NCBI GenBank assembly: GCA_964057225.1
Contig: OZ059899.1
Span: forward strand, 21,088,501-21,152,500
Length of the DNA: 64,000 bases
Direction: 5' to 3'
Source of the DNA: Auanema rhodensis
Taxonomy: Eukaryota > Nematoda > Chromadorea > Rhabditida > Rhabditidae
Positions 1 to 13,681 of the stretch are shown piece after piece (position 1 is the first letter of the stretch; each line of letters starts with the position of its first letter). The translations under genes and the position numbers were made by a program. Below the pieces are notes generated by a model. The model saw nothing but the letters and a program-made list of their open reading frames with translations. It did no database searches and was not told the origin of the DNA.

Positions 1-3000
1 ATGCGGATTTTTAAGCTGCGTCGATCTGTGTTATCAGATTTGCGCTAGCTTAAAAATGCACCGAGATATCAACTGATATAAGTTCACACTTATATCCTCG
101 ATTTTCACCCTGAAGAATTAATTTTTTCGTTGAATAACATTGTCCATCGTCTTTGCCTTAAAAAAAAGGAATCTAAAAACATCTACTTTTTGCTAAATTA
201 TTTTGAAATTTTTCGAAAAAATTTTTGTCAAAATGTTTTTGGAAGCAATGTTGAGTGTACATGGAAACTCTACATACACTAATGCATCATTTTTCAAACG
301 ATCATAACTAATTTTTGTATTAAGCGTTTCTCAATGTAGTATAGTGCATTCGATGCGGATTTTTAAGCTGCGTCGATCTGTGTTATCAGATTTGCGCTAG
401 CTTAAAAATGCACCGAGATATCAACTGATATAAGTTCACACTTATATCCTCGATTTTCACCCTGAAGAATTAATTTTTTCGTTGAATAACATTGTCCATC
501 GTCTTTGCCTTGAAAAAAGGAATCTAAAAACATCTACTTTTTGCTAAATTATTTTGAAATTTTTCGAAAAAATTTTTGTCAAAATGTTTTTGGAAGCAAT
601 GTTGAGTGTACATGGAAACTCAACATACACTAATGCATCATTTTTCAAACGATCATAACTAATTTTTGTATTAAGCGTTTCTCAATGTAGTATAGTGCAT
701 TCGATGCGGATTTTTAAGCTGCGTCGATCTGTGTTATCAGATTTGCGCTAGCTTAAAAATGCACCGAGATATCAACTAATATAAGTTCACACTTATATCC
801 TCGATTTTCACCCTGAAGAATTAATTTTTTCGTTGAATAACAAAGTCCATCGTCTTTGCCTTGAAAAAAGGAATCTAAAAACATCTACTTTTTGCTAAAT
901 TATTTTGAAATTTTTTGAAAAAATTTTTGTCAAAATGTTTTTGGAAGCAATGTTGAGTGTACATGGAAACTCAACGTACACTAATGCATCATTTTTCAAA
1001 CGATCATAACTAATTTTTGTATCAAACGTTTCTCAATGTAGTATAGTGCATTCGATGCGGATTTTTAAGCTGCGTCGATCTGTGTTATCAGATTTGCGCT
1101 AGCTTAAAAATGCACCGAGATATCAACTGATATAAGTTCACACTTATATCCTCGATTTTCACCCTGAAGAATTAATTTTTTCGTTGAATAACATTGTCCA
1201 TCGTTTTTGCCTTGAAAAAAGGAATCTAAAAACATCTACTTTTTGCTAAATTATTTTGAAATTTTTCGAAAAAATTTTTGTCAAAATGTTTTTGGAAGCA
1301 ATGTTGAGTGTACATGGAAACTCTACATACACTAAGGCATCATTTTTCAAACGATCATAACTAATTTTTGTATTAAGCGTTTCTCAATATAGTATAGTGC
1401 ATTCGATGCGGATTTTTAAGCTGCGTCGATCTGTATTATTAGATTTGCGCTAGCTTAAAAATGCACCGAGATATCAACTGATATAAGTTCACACTTATAT
1501 CCTCGATTTTCACCCTGAAGAATTAATTTTTTCGTTGAATAACATTGTCCATCGTCTTTGCCTTGAAAAAAGGAATCTAAAAACATCTACTTTTTGCTAA
1601 ATTATTTTGAAATTTTTTGAAAAAATTTTTGTCAAAATGTTTTTGGAAGCAATGTTGAGTGTACATGGAAACTCAACGTACACTAATGCATCATTTTTCA
1701 AACGATCATAACTAATTTTTGTATTAAACGTTTCTCAATGTAGTATAGTGCATTCGATGCGGATTTTTAAGCTGCGTCGATCTGTGTTATCAGATTTGCG
1801 CTAGCTTAAAAATGCACCGAGATATCAACTGATATAAGTTCACACTTATATCCTCGATTTTCACCCTGAAGAATTAATTTTTTCGTTGAATAACATTGTC
1901 CATCGTTTTTGCCTTGAAAAAAGGAATCTAAAAACATCTACTTTTTGCTAAATTATTTTGAAATTTTTCGAAAAAATTTTTGTCAAAATGTTTTTGGAAG
2001 CAATGTTGAGTGTACATGGAAACTCTACATACACTAAGGCATCATTTTTCAAACGATCATAACTAATTTTTGTATTAAGCGTTTCTCAATATAGTATAGT
2101 GCATTCGATGCGGATTTTTAAGCTGCGTCGATCTGTATTATTAGATTTGCGCTAGCTTAAAAATGCACCGAGATATCAACTGATATAAGTTCACACTTAT
2201 ATCCTCGATTTTCACCCTGAAGAATTAATTTTTTCGTTGAATAACATTGTCCATCGTCTTTGCCTTGAAAAAAGGAATCTAAAAACATCTACTTTTTGCT
2301 AAATTATCTTGAAATTTTTTGAAAAAACTTTTGTCAAAATGTTTTTGGAAGCAATGTTGAGTGTACATGGAAACTCAACATACACTAATGCATCATTTTT
2401 CAAACGATCATAACTAATTTTTGTATCAAGCGTTTCTCAATGAGTATAGTGCATTCGATGCGGATTTTTAAGCTGCGTCGATCTGTGTTATCAGATTTGC
2501 GCTAGCTTAAAAATGCACCGAGATATCAACTGATATAAGTTCACACTTATATCCTCGATTTTCACCCTGAAGAATTAAATTTTTCGTTGAATAACATTGT
2601 CCATCGTCTTTGCCTTGAAAAAAGGAATCTAAAAACATCTACTTTTTGCTAAATTATTTTGAATTTTTTCGAAAAAATTTTTGTCAAAATGTTTTTGGAA
2701 GCAATGTTGAGTGTACATGGAAACTCAACATACACTAAGGCATCATTTTTCAAACGATCATAACTAATTTTCGTATCAAGCGTTTCTCAATGAGTATAGT
2801 GCATTCGATGCGGATTTTTAAGCTGCGTCGATCTGTGTTATCAGATTTGCGCTAGCTTAAAAATGCACCGAGATATCAACTGATATAAGTTCACACTTAT
2901 ATCCTCGATTTTCACCCTGAAGAATTAATTTTTTCGTTGAATAACATTGTCCATCGTCTTTGCCTTGAAAAAAGGAATCTAAAAACATCTACTTTTTGCT

Positions 3001-3508
3001 AAATTATTTTGAAATTTTTCGAAAAAATTTTTGTCAAAATGTTTTTGGAAGCAATGTTGAGTGTACATGGAAACTCTACATACACTAAGGCATCATTTTT
3101 CAAACGATCATAACTAATTTTTGTATTAAGCGTTTCTCAATATAGTATAGTGCATTCGATGCGGATTTTTAAGCTGCGTCGATCTGTATTATTAGATTTG
3201 CGCTAGCTTAAAAATGCACCGAGATATCAACTGATATAAGTTCACACTTATATCCTCGATTTTCACCCTGAAGAATTAATTTTTTCGTTGAATAACATTG
3301 TCCATCGTCTTTGCCTTGAAAAAAGGAATCTAAAAACATCTACTTTTTGCTAAATTATCTTGAAATTTTTTGAAAAAATTTTTGTCAAAATGTTTTTGGA
3401 AGCAATGTTGAGTGTACATGGAAACTCAACATACACTAATGCATCATTTTTCAAACGATCATAACTAATTTTTGTATCAAGCGTTTCTCAATGAGTATAG
3501 TGCATTCG
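1..3508 (+). repeat. Array segment 1: units 1-10, dimer and trimer duplications
   Basis: Unit starts: 1, 353, 704, 1055, 1406, 1757, 2108, 2458, 2808, 3159. The first unit is 352 bp, with an extended A run near 159-167 instead of TTGAAAAAAGG. Units 1055 and 1757 share t151 (GTTTTTGCC), CTCTACATAC, AAGGC and CAATATAG, which indicates a 702 bp dimer step. Units 1757/2108/2458 recur as 2808/3159/3509, a 1051 bp trimer step with a few differences (the t151 site, one c at about 2328, one c at about 2772). Units 2108, 2458, 3159 and 3509 are 350 bp because t336 is missing (CAATGAGTATA). Unit 704 has the g75a + tt140aa haplotype. Confidence 0.9.
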
Positions 3509-6500
3509 ATGCGGATTTTTAAGCTGCGTCGATCTGTGTTATCAGATTTGCGCTAGCTTAAAAATGCACCGAGATATCAACTGATATAAGTTCACACTTA
3601 TATCCTCGATTTTCACCCTGAAGAATTAAATTTTTCGTTGAATAACATTGTCCATCGTCTTTGCCTTGAAAAAAGGAATCTAAAAACATCTACTTTTTGC
3701 TAAATTATTTTGAATTTTTTCGAAAAAATTTTTGTCAAAATGTTTTTGGAAGCAATGTTGAGTGTACATGGAAACTCAACATACACTAAGGCATCATTTT
3801 TCAAACGATCATAACTAATTTTTGTATCAAGCGTTTCTCAATGAGTATAGTGCATTCGATGCGGATTTTTAAGCTGCGTCGATCTGTGTTATCAGATTTG
3901 CGCTAGCTTAAAAATGCACCGAGATATCAACTGATATAAGTTCACACTTATATCCTCGATTTTCACCCTGAAGAATTAATTTTTTCGTTGAATAACATTG
4001 TCCATCGTCTTTGCCTTGAAAAAAGAAATCTTAAAACATCTACTTTTTGCTAAATTATTTTGAAATTTTTTGAAAAAATTTTTGTCAAAATGTTTTTGGA
4101 AGCAATGTTGAGTGTACATGGAAACTCAACATACACTAATGCATCATTTTTCAAACGATCATAACTAATTTTTGTATTAATCGTTTCTCAATGTAGTATA
4201 GTGCATTCGATGCGGATTTTTAAGCTGCGTCGATCTGTGTTATCAGATTTGCGCTAGCTTGAAAATGCACCGAGATATCAACTGATATAAGTTCACACTT
4301 ATATCCTCGATTTTCACCCTGAAGAATTAATTTTTTCGTTGAATAACATTGTCCATCGTCTTTGCCTTGAAAAAAGGAATCTAAAAACATCTACTTTTTG
4401 CAAAATTATTTTGAAATTTTTTGAAAAAATTTTTGTCAAAATGTTTTTGGAAGCAATGTTGAGTGTACATGGAAACTCAACGTACACTAATGCATCATTT
4501 TTCAAACGATCATAACTAATTTTTGTATTAGACGTTTCTCAATGTAGTATAGTGCATTCGATGCGGATTTTTAAGCTGCGTCGATCTGTGTTATCAGATT
4601 TGCGCTAGCTTAAAAATGCACCGAGATATCAACTGATATAAGTTCACACTTATATCCTCGATTTTCACCCTGAAGAATTAATTTTTTCGTTGAATAACAT
4701 TGTCCATCGTCTTTGCCTTGACAAAAGGAATCTAAAAACATCTACTTTTTGCTAAATTATTTTGAAATTTTTCGAAAAAATTTTTGTCAAAATGTTTTTG
4801 GAAGCAATGTTGAGTGTACATGGAAACTCTACATACACTAAGGCATCATTTTTCAAACGATCATAACTAATTTTTGTATTAAGCGTTTCTCAATACAGTA
4901 TAGTGCATTCGATGCGGATTTTTAAGCTGCGTCGATCTGTATTATTAGATTTGCGCTAGCTTAAAAATGCACCGAGATATCAACTGATATAAGTTCACAC
5001 TTATATCCTCGATTTTCACCCTGAAGAATTAATTTTTTCGTTGAATAACATTGTCCATCGTCTTTGCCTTGAAAAAAGGAATCTAAAAACATCTACTTTT
5101 CGCTAAATTATCTTGAAATTTTTTGAAAAAATTTTTGTCAAAATGTTTTTGGAAGCAATGTTGAGTGTACATGGAAACTCAACATACACTAATGCATCAT
5201 TTTTCAAACGATCATAACTAATTTTTGTATTAAGCGTTTCTCAATGTAGTATAGTGCATTCGATGCGGATTTTTAAGCTGCGTCGATCTGTGTTATCAGA
5301 TTTGCGCTAGCTTAAAAATGCACCGAGATATCAACTTATATAAGTTCACACATATATCCTCGATTTTCACCCTGAAGAATTAATTTTTTCGTTGAATAAC
5401 GTTGTCCATCGTCTTTGCCTTGAAAAAAGGAATCTAAAAACATCTAATTTTTGCTAAATTTTTTTGAAATTTTTCGAAAAAATTTTTGTCAAAATGTTTT
5501 TGGAAGCAATGTTGAGTGTACATGGAAACTCAACATACACTAATGCATCATTTTTCAAACGATCATAACTAATTATTGTATCAAGCGTTTCTCAATGAGT
5601 ATAGTGCATTCGATGCGGATTTTTAAGCTGCGTCGATCTGTGTTATCAGATTTGCGCTAGCTTAAAAATGCACCGAGATATCAACTGATATAAGTTCACA
5701 CTTATATCCTCGATTTTCACCCTGAAGAATTAATTTTTTCGTTGAATAACATTGTCCATCGTCTTTGCCTTGAAAAAAGAAATCTTAAAACATCTACTTT
5801 TTGCTAAATCATTTTGAAATTTTTTGAAAAAATTTTTGTCAAAATGTTTTTGGAAGCAATGTTGAGTGTACATGGAAACTCAACATACACTAATGCATCA
5901 TTTTTCAAACGATCATAACTAATTTTTGTATTAAGCGTTTCTCAATGTAGTATAGTGCATTCGATGCGGATTTTTAAGCTGCGTCGATCTGTGTTATCAG
6001 ATTTGCGCTAGCTTAAAAATGCACCGAGATATCAACTAATATAAGTTCACACTTATATCCTCGATTTTCACCCTGAAGAATTAATTTTTTCGTTGAATAA
6101 CAAAGTCCATCGTCTTTGCCTTGAAAAAAGGAATCTAAAAACATCTACTTTTTGCTAAATTATTTTGAAATTTTTTGAAAAAATTTTTGTCAAAATGTTT
6201 TTGGAAGCAATGTTGAGTGTACATGGAAACTCAACATACACTAATGCATCATTTTTCAAACGATCATAACTAATTTTTGTATTAATCGTTTCTCAATGTA
6301 GTATAGTGCATTCGATGCGGATTTTTAAGCTGCGTCGATCTGTGTTATCAGATTTGCGCTAGCTTGAAAATGCACCGAGATATCAACTGATATAAGTTCA
6401 CACTTATATCCTCGATTTTCACCCTGAAGAATTAATTTTTTCGTTGAATAACATTGTCCATCGTCTTTGCCTTGAAAAAAGGAATCTAAAAACATCTACT

Positions 6501-6665
6501 TTTCGCTAAATTATCTTGAAATTTTTTGAAAAAATTTTTGTCAAAATGTTTTTGGAAGCAATGTTGAGTGTACATGGAAACTCAACATACACTAATGCAT
6601 CATTTTTCAAACGATCATAACTAATTTTTGTATCAAGCGTTTCTCAATGTAGTATAGTGCATTCG
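3509..6665 (+). repeat. Array segment 2: units 11-19, first copy of a 9-unit block
   Basis: Unit starts: 3509, 3859, 4210, 4561, 4912, 5263, 5613, 5964, 6315. The series has private markers in fixed order: GAATTTTTTCG (3509); AGAAATCTTAAAAC with GTATTAATCG (3859); a52g, t193a and GTATTAGACG (4210); TTGACAAAAGG and CAATACAG (4561); g30a/c35t plus CTTTTCGCT (4912); CAACTTATAT, ACATATATCC and CGTTGTCC (5263); AAATCATTTTG (5613); g75a + tt140aa (5964); a52g plus CTTTTCGCT (6315). The same series, apart from isolated changes, returns from 8070 (offset 4561, through about 10450) and from 11227 (offset 7718, through 14383). Confidence 0.9.
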
Positions 6666-7367
6666 ATGCGGATTTTTAAGCTGCGTCGATCTGTGTTATC
6701 AGATTTGCGCTAGCTTAAAAATGCACCGAGATATCAACTGATATAAGTTCACACTTATATCCTCGATTTTCACCCTGAAGAATTAATTTTTTCGTTGAAT
6801 AACATTGTCCATCGTCTTTGCCTTGAAAAAAGGAATCTAAAAACATCTACTTTTTGCTAAATTATTTTGAAATTTTTTGAAAAAATTTTTGTCAAAATGT
6901 TTTTGGAAGCAATGTTGAGTGTACATGGAAACTCAACATACACTAATGCATCATTTTTCAAACGATCATAACTAATTTTTGTATTAATCGTTTCTCAATG
7001 TAGTATAGTGCATTCGATGCGGATTTTTAAGCTGCGTCGATCTGTGTTATCAGATTTGCGCTAGCTTGAAAATGCACCGAGATATCAACTGATATAAGTT
7101 CACACTTATATCCTCGATTTTCACCCTGAAGAATTAATTTTTTCGTTGAATAACATTGTCCATCGTCTTTGCCTTGAAAAAAGGAATCTAAAAACATCTA
7201 CTTTTCGCTAAATTATCTTGAAATTTTTTGAAAAAATTTTTGTCAAAATGTTTTTGGAAGCAATGTTGAGTGTACATGGAAACTCAACATACACTAATGC
7301 ATCATTTTTCAAACGATCATAACTAATTTTTGTATCAAGCGTTTCTCAATGTAGTATAGTGCATTCA
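6666..7367 (+). repeat. Array segment: units 20-21, dimer link
   Basis: Unit starts: 6666 and 7017. With the preceding unit 6315 and the following 7368 they form a 702 bp dimer duplication: 6315/7017 share a52g, CTTTTCGCT, ATTATCTTG and GTATCAAGCG, and 6666/7368 share GTATTAATCG. The last base of unit 7017 is changed (ATTCAATG), and the next unit has ATTTTAAAGC, a marker pair reused at 10524-10537. Confidence 0.85.
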
Positions 7368-10300
7368 ATGCGGATTTTAAAGCTGCGTCGATCTGTGTTA
7401 TCAGATTTGCGCTAGCTTAAAAATGCACCGAGATATCAACTGATATAAGTTCACACTTATATCCTCGATTTTCACCCTGAAGAATTAATTTTTTCGTTGA
7501 ATAACATTGTCCATCGTCTTTGCCTTGAAAAAAGGAATCTAAAAACATCTACTTTTTGCTAAATTATTTTGAAATTTTTTGAAAAAATTTTTGTCAAAAT
7601 GTTTTTGGAAGCAATGTTGAGTGTACATGGAAACTCAACATACACTAATGCATCATTTTTCAAACGATCATAACTAATTTTTGTATTAATCGTTTCTCAA
7701 TGTAGTATAGTGCATTCGATGCGGATTTTTAAGCTGCGTCGATCTGTGTTATCAGATTTGCGCTAGCTTGAAAATGCACCGAGATATCAACTGATATAAG
7801 TTCACACTTATATCCTCGATTTTCACCCTGAAGAATTAATTTTTTCGTTGAATAACATTGTCCATCGTCTTTGCCTTGAAAAAAGGAATCTAAAAACATC
7901 TACTTTTTGCTAAATTATTTTGAAATTTTTTGAAAAAATTTTTGTCAAAATGTTTTTGGAAGCAATGTTGAGTGTACATGGAAACTCAACATACACTAAT
8001 GCATCATTTTTCAAACGATCATAACTAATTTTTGTATTAAGCGTTTCTCAATGTAGTATAGTGCATTCGATGCGGATTTTTAAGCTGCGTCGATCTGTGT
8101 TATCAGATTTGCGCTAGCTTAAAAATGCACCGAGATATCAACTGATATAAGTTCACACTTATATCCTCGATTTTCACCCTGAAGAATTAATTTTTTCGTT
8201 GAATAACATTGTCCATCGTCTTTGCCTTGAAAAAAGGAATCTAAAAACATCTACTTTTTGCTAAATTATTTTGAATTTTTTCGAAAAAATTTTTGTCAAA
8301 ATGTTTTTGGAAGCAATGTTGAGTGTACATGGAAACTCAACATACACTAAGGCATCATTTTTCAAACGATCATAACTAATTTTTGTATCAAGCGTTTCTC
8401 AATGAGTATAGTGCATTCGATGCGGATTTTTAAGCTGCGTCGATCTGTGTTATCAGATTTGCGCTAGCTTAAAAATGCACCGAGATATCAACTGATATAA
8501 GTTCACACTTATATCCTCGATTTTCACCCTGAAGAATTAATTTTTTCGTTGAATAACATTGTCCATCGTCTTTGCCTTGAAAAAAGAAATCTTAAAACAT
8601 CTACTTTTTGCTAAATTATTTTGAAATTTTTTGAAAAAATTTTTGTCAAAATGTTTTTGGAAGCAATGTTGAGTGTACATGGAAACTCAACATACACTAA
8701 TGCATCATTTTTCAAACGATCATAACTAATTTTTGTATTAATCGTTTCTCAATGTAGTATAGTGCATTCGATGCGGATTTTTAAGCTGCGTCGATCTGTG
8801 TTATCAGATTTGCGCTAGCTTGAAAATGCACCGAGATATCAACTGATATAAGTTCACACTTATATCCTCGATTTTCACCCTGAAGAATTAATTTTTTCGT
8901 TGAATAACATTGTCCATCGTCTTTGCCTTGAAAAAAGGAATCTAAAAACATCTACTTTTTGCAAAATTATTTTGAAATTTTTTGAAAAAATTTTTGTCAA
9001 AATGTTTTTGGAAGCAATGTTGAGTGTACATGGAAACTCAACGTACACTAATGCATCATTTTTCAAACGATCATAACTAATTTTTGTATTAGACGTTTCT
9101 CAATGTAGTATAGTGCATTCGATGCGGATTTTTAAGCTGCGTCGATCTGTGTTATCAGATTTGCGCTAGCTTAAAAATGCACCGAGATATCAACTGATAT
9201 AAGTTCACACTTATATCCTCGATTTTCACCCTGAAGAATTAATTTTTTCGTTGAATAACATTGTCCATCGTCTTTGCCTTGACAAAAGGAATCTAAAAAC
9301 ATCTACTTTTTGCTAAATTATTTTGAAATTTTTCGAAAAAATTTTTGTCAAAATGTTTTTGGAAGCAATGTTGAGTGTACATGGAAACTCTACATACACT
9401 AAGGCATCATTTTTCAAACGATCATAACTAATTTTTGTATTAAGCGTTTCTCAATACAGTATAGTGCATTCGATGCGGATTTTTAAGCTGCGTCGATCTG
9501 TATTATTAGATTTGCGCTAGCTTAAAAATGCACCGAGATATCAACTGATATAAGTTCACACTTATATCCTCGATTTTCACCCTGAAGAATTAATTTTTTC
9601 GTTGAATAACATTGTCCATCGTCTTTGCCTTGAAAAAAGGAATCTAAAAACATCTACTTTTCGCTAAATTATCTTGAAATTTTTTGAAAAAATTTTTGTC
9701 AAAATGTTTTTGGAAGCAATGTTGAGTGTACATGGAAACTCAACATACACTAATGCATCATTTTTCAAACGATCATAACTAATTTTTGTATTAAGCGTTT
9801 CTCAATGTAGTATAGTGCATTCGATGCGGATTTTTAAGCTGCGTCGATCTGTGTTATCAGATTTGCGCTAGCTTAAAAATGCACCGAGATATCAACTTAT
9901 ATAAGTTCACACATATATCCTCGATTTTCACCCTGAAGAATTAATTTTTTCGTTGAATAACGTTGTCCATCGTCTTTGCCTTGAAAAAAGGAATCTAAAA
10001 ACATCTAATTTTTGCTAAATTTTTTTGAAATTTTTCGAAAAAATTTTTGTCAAAATGTTTTTGGAAGCAATGTTGAGTGTACATGGAAACTCAACATACA
10101 CTAATGCATCATTTTTCAAACGATCATAACTAATTATTGTATCAAGCGTTTCTCAATGAGTATAGTGCATTCGATGCGGATTTTTAAGCTGCGTCGATCT
10201 GTGTTATCAGATTTGCGCTAGCTTAAAAATGCACCGAGATATCAACTGATATAAGTTCACACTTATATCCTCGATTTTCACCCTGAAGAATTAATTTTTT

Positions 10301-10524
10301 CGTTGAATAACATTGTCCATCGTCTTTGCCTTGAAAAAAGAAATCTTAAAACATCTACTTTTTGCTAAATCATTTTGAAATTTTTTGAAAAAATTTTTGT
10401 CAAAATGTTTTTGGAAGCAATGTTGAGTGTACATGGAAACTCAACATACACTAATGCATCATTTTTCAAACGATCATAACTAATTTTTGTATCAAGCGTT
10501 TCTCAATGTAGTATAGTGCATTCA
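7368..10524 (+). repeat. 9-unit higher-order repeat, copy 1 (units 22-30)
   Basis: Unit starts: 7368, 7719, 8070, 8420, 8771, 9122, 9473, 9824, 10174. The next nine units repeat this series at offset 3157 with matching markers (ATTTTAAAGC, t193a, TTGACAAAAGG, CGTTGTCC, AAATCATTTTG). The last unit (10174) is a hybrid: up to 10371 it carries the AAATCATTTTG markers of unit 5613, and from 10493 it carries GTATCAAGCG and ATTCAATG of unit 7017. An exchange point therefore lies between 10371 and 10493. Confidence 0.9.
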
Positions 10525-13500
10525 ATGCGGATTTTAAAGCTGCGTCGATCTGTGTTATCAGATTTGCGCTAGCTTAAAAATGCACCGAGATATCAACTGA
10601 TATAAGTTCACACTTATATCCTCGATTTTCACCCTGAAGAATTAATTTTTTCGTTGAATAACATTGTCCATCGTCTTTGCCTTGAAAAAAGGAATCTAAA
10701 AACATCTACTTTTTGCTAAATTATTTTGAAATTTTTTGAAAAAATTTTTGTCAAAATGTTTTTGGAAGCAATGTTGAGTGTACATGGAAACTCAACATAC
10801 ACTAATGCATCATTTTTCAAACGATCATAACTAATTTTTGTATTAATCGTTTCTCAATGTAGTATAGTGCATTCGATGCGGATTTTTAAGCTGCGTCGAT
10901 CTGTGTTATCAGATTTGCGCTAGCTTGAAAATGCACCGAGATATCAACTGATATAAGTTCACACTTATATCCTCGATTTTCACCCTGAAGAATTAATTTT
11001 TTCGTTGAATAACATTGTCCATCGTCTTTGCCTTGAAAAAAGGAATCTAAAAACATCTACTTTTTGCTAAATTATTTTGAAATTTTTTGAAAAAATTTTT
11101 GTCAAAATGTTTTTGGAAGCAATGTTGAGTGTACATGGAAACTCAACATACACTAATGCATCATTTTTCAAACGATCATAACTAATTTTTGTATTAAGCG
11201 TTTCTCAATGTAGTATAGTGCATTCGATGCGGATTTTTAAGCTGCGTCGATCTGTGTTATCAGATTTGCGCTAGCTTAAAAATGCACCGAGATATCAACT
11301 GATATAAGTTCACACTTATATCCTCGATTTTCACCCTGAAGAATTAATTTTTTCGTTGAATAACATTGTCCATCGTCTTTGCCTTGAAAAAAGGAATCTA
11401 AAAACATCTACTTTTTGCTAAATTATTTTGAATTTTTTCGAAAAAATTTTTGTCAAAATGTTTTTGGAAGCAATGTTGAGTGTACATGGAAACTCAACAT
11501 ACACTAAGGCATCATTTTTCAAACGATCATAACTAATTTTTGTATCAAGCGTTTCTCAATGAGTATAGTGCATTCGATGCGGATTTTTAAGCTGCGTCGA
11601 TCTGTGTTATCAGATTTGCGCTAGCTTAAAAATGCACCGAGATATCAACTGATATAAGTTCACACTTATATCCTCGATTTTCACCCTGAAGAATTAATTT
11701 TTTCGTTGAATAACATTGTCCATCGTCTTTGCCTTGAAAAAAGAAATCTTAAAACATCTACTTTTTGCTAAATTATTTTGAAATTTTTTGAAAAAATTTT
11801 TGTCAAAATGTTTTTGGAAGCAATGTTGAGTGTACATGGAAACTCAACATACACTAATGCATCATTTTTCAAACGATCATAACTAATTTTTGTATTAATC
11901 GTTTCTCAATGTAGTATAGTGCATTCGATGCGGATTTTTAAGCTGCGTCGATCTGTGTTATCAGATTTGCGCTAGCTTGAAAATGCACCGAGATATCAAC
12001 TGATATAAGTTCACACTTATATCCTCGATTTTCACCCTGAAGAATTAATTTTTTCGTTGAATAACATTGTCCATCGTCTTTGCCTTGAAAAAAGGAATCT
12101 AAAAACATCTACTTTTTGCAAAATTATTTTGAAATTTTTTGAAAAAATTTTTGTCAAAATGTTTTTGGAAGCAATGTTGAGTGTACATGGAAACTCAACG
12201 TACACTAATGCATCATTTTTCAAACGATCATAACTAATTTTTGTATTAGACGTTTCTCAATGTAGTATAGTGCATTCGATGCGGATTTTTAAGCTGCGTC
12301 GATCTGTGTTATCAGATTTGCGCTAGCTTAAAAATGCACCGAGATATCAACTGATATAAGTTCACACTTATATCCTCGATTTTCACCCTGAAGAATTAAT
12401 TTTTTCGTTGAATAACATTGTCCATCGTCTTTGCCTTGACAAAAGGAATCTAAAAACATCTACTTTTTGCTAAATTATTTTGAAATTTTTCGAAAAAATT
12501 TTTGTCAAAATGTTTTTGGAAGCAATGTTGAGTGTACATGGAAACTCTACATACACTAAGGCATCATTTTTCAAACGATCATAACTAATTTTTGTATTAA
12601 GCGTTTCTCAATACAGTATAGTGCATTCGATGCGGATTTTTAAGCTGCGTCGATCTGTATTATTAGATTTGCGCTAGCTTAAAAATGCACCGAGATATCA
12701 ACTGATATAAGTTCACACTTATATCCTCGATTTTCACCCTGAAGAATTAATTTTTTCGTTGAATAACATTGTCCATCGTCTTTGCCTTGAAAAAAGGAAT
12801 CTAAAAACATCTACTTTTCGCTAAATTATCTTGAAATTTTTTGAAAAAATTTTTGTCAAAATGTTTTTGGAAGCAATGTTGAGTGTACATGGAAACTCAA
12901 CATACACTAATGCATCATTTTTCAAACGATCATAACTAATTTTTGTATTAAGCGTTTCTCAATGTAGTATAGTGCATTCGATGCGGATTTTTAAGCTGCG
13001 TCGATCTGTGTTATCAGATTTGCGCTAGCTTAAAAATGCACCGAGATATCAACTTATATAAGTTCACACATATATCCTCGATTTTCACCCTGAAGAATTA
13101 ATTTTTTCGTTGAATAACGTTGTCCATCGTCTTTGCCTTGAAAAAAGGAATCTAAAAACATCTAATTTTTGCTAAATTTTTTTGAAATTTTTCGAAAAAA
13201 TTTTTGTCAAAATGTTTTTGGAAGCAATGTTGAGTGTACATGGAAACTCAACATACACTAATGCATCATTTTTCAAACGATCATAACTAATTATTGTATC
13301 AAGCGTTTCTCAATGAGTATAGTGCATTCGATGCGGATTTTTAAGCTGCGTCGATCTGTGTTATCAGATTTGCGCTAGCTTAAAAATGCACCGAGATATC
13401 AACTGATATAAGTTCACACTTATATCCTCGATTTTCACCCTGAAGAATTAATTTTTTCGTTGAATAACATTGTCCATCGTCTTTGCCTTGAAAAAAGAAA

Positions 13501-13681
13501 TCTTAAAACATCTACTTTTTGCTAAATCATTTTGAAATTTTTTGAAAAAATTTTTGTCAAAATGTTTTTGGAAGCAATGTTGAGTGTACATGGAAACTCA
13601 ACATACACTAATGCATCATTTTTCAAACGATCATAACTAATTTTTGTATTAAGCGTTTCTCAATGTAGTATAGTGCATTCG
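10525..13681 (+). repeat. 9-unit higher-order repeat, copy 2 (units 31-39)
   Basis: Unit starts: 10525, 10876, 11227, 11577, 11928, 12279, 12630, 12981, 13331. Every diagnostic site I checked matches copy 1 except the 3' part of the last unit, which returns to GTATTAAGCG and an unchanged ATTCG end as in unit 5613. Near identity over more than 3 kb implies recent duplication. Confidence 0.9.

Noticed and set aside
130-180. Extra A and g-to-a change in the first unit as a meaningful marker
   Set aside because: It is a single occurrence in a homopolymer near the window start; sequencing or polishing error is equally likely.
4314-4505. 63-codon minus-strand open reading frame, repeated at 8875-9066 and 12032-12223
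   Set aside because: It begins with TTG, not ATG, and is open only because t193a (GCAAAATTAT) turns an in-frame TAG into TTG in three duplicated units. All other units have the stop. It has no recognisable domain and is pure satellite sequence.
4724-4760. Bacterial-type promoter (TTGACA-like in TTGACAAAAGG with downstream AT-rich box)
   Set aside because: It arises from one substitution in a eukaryotic-type satellite unit, is copied only with its block (also near 9283 and 12440), and has no gene downstream.
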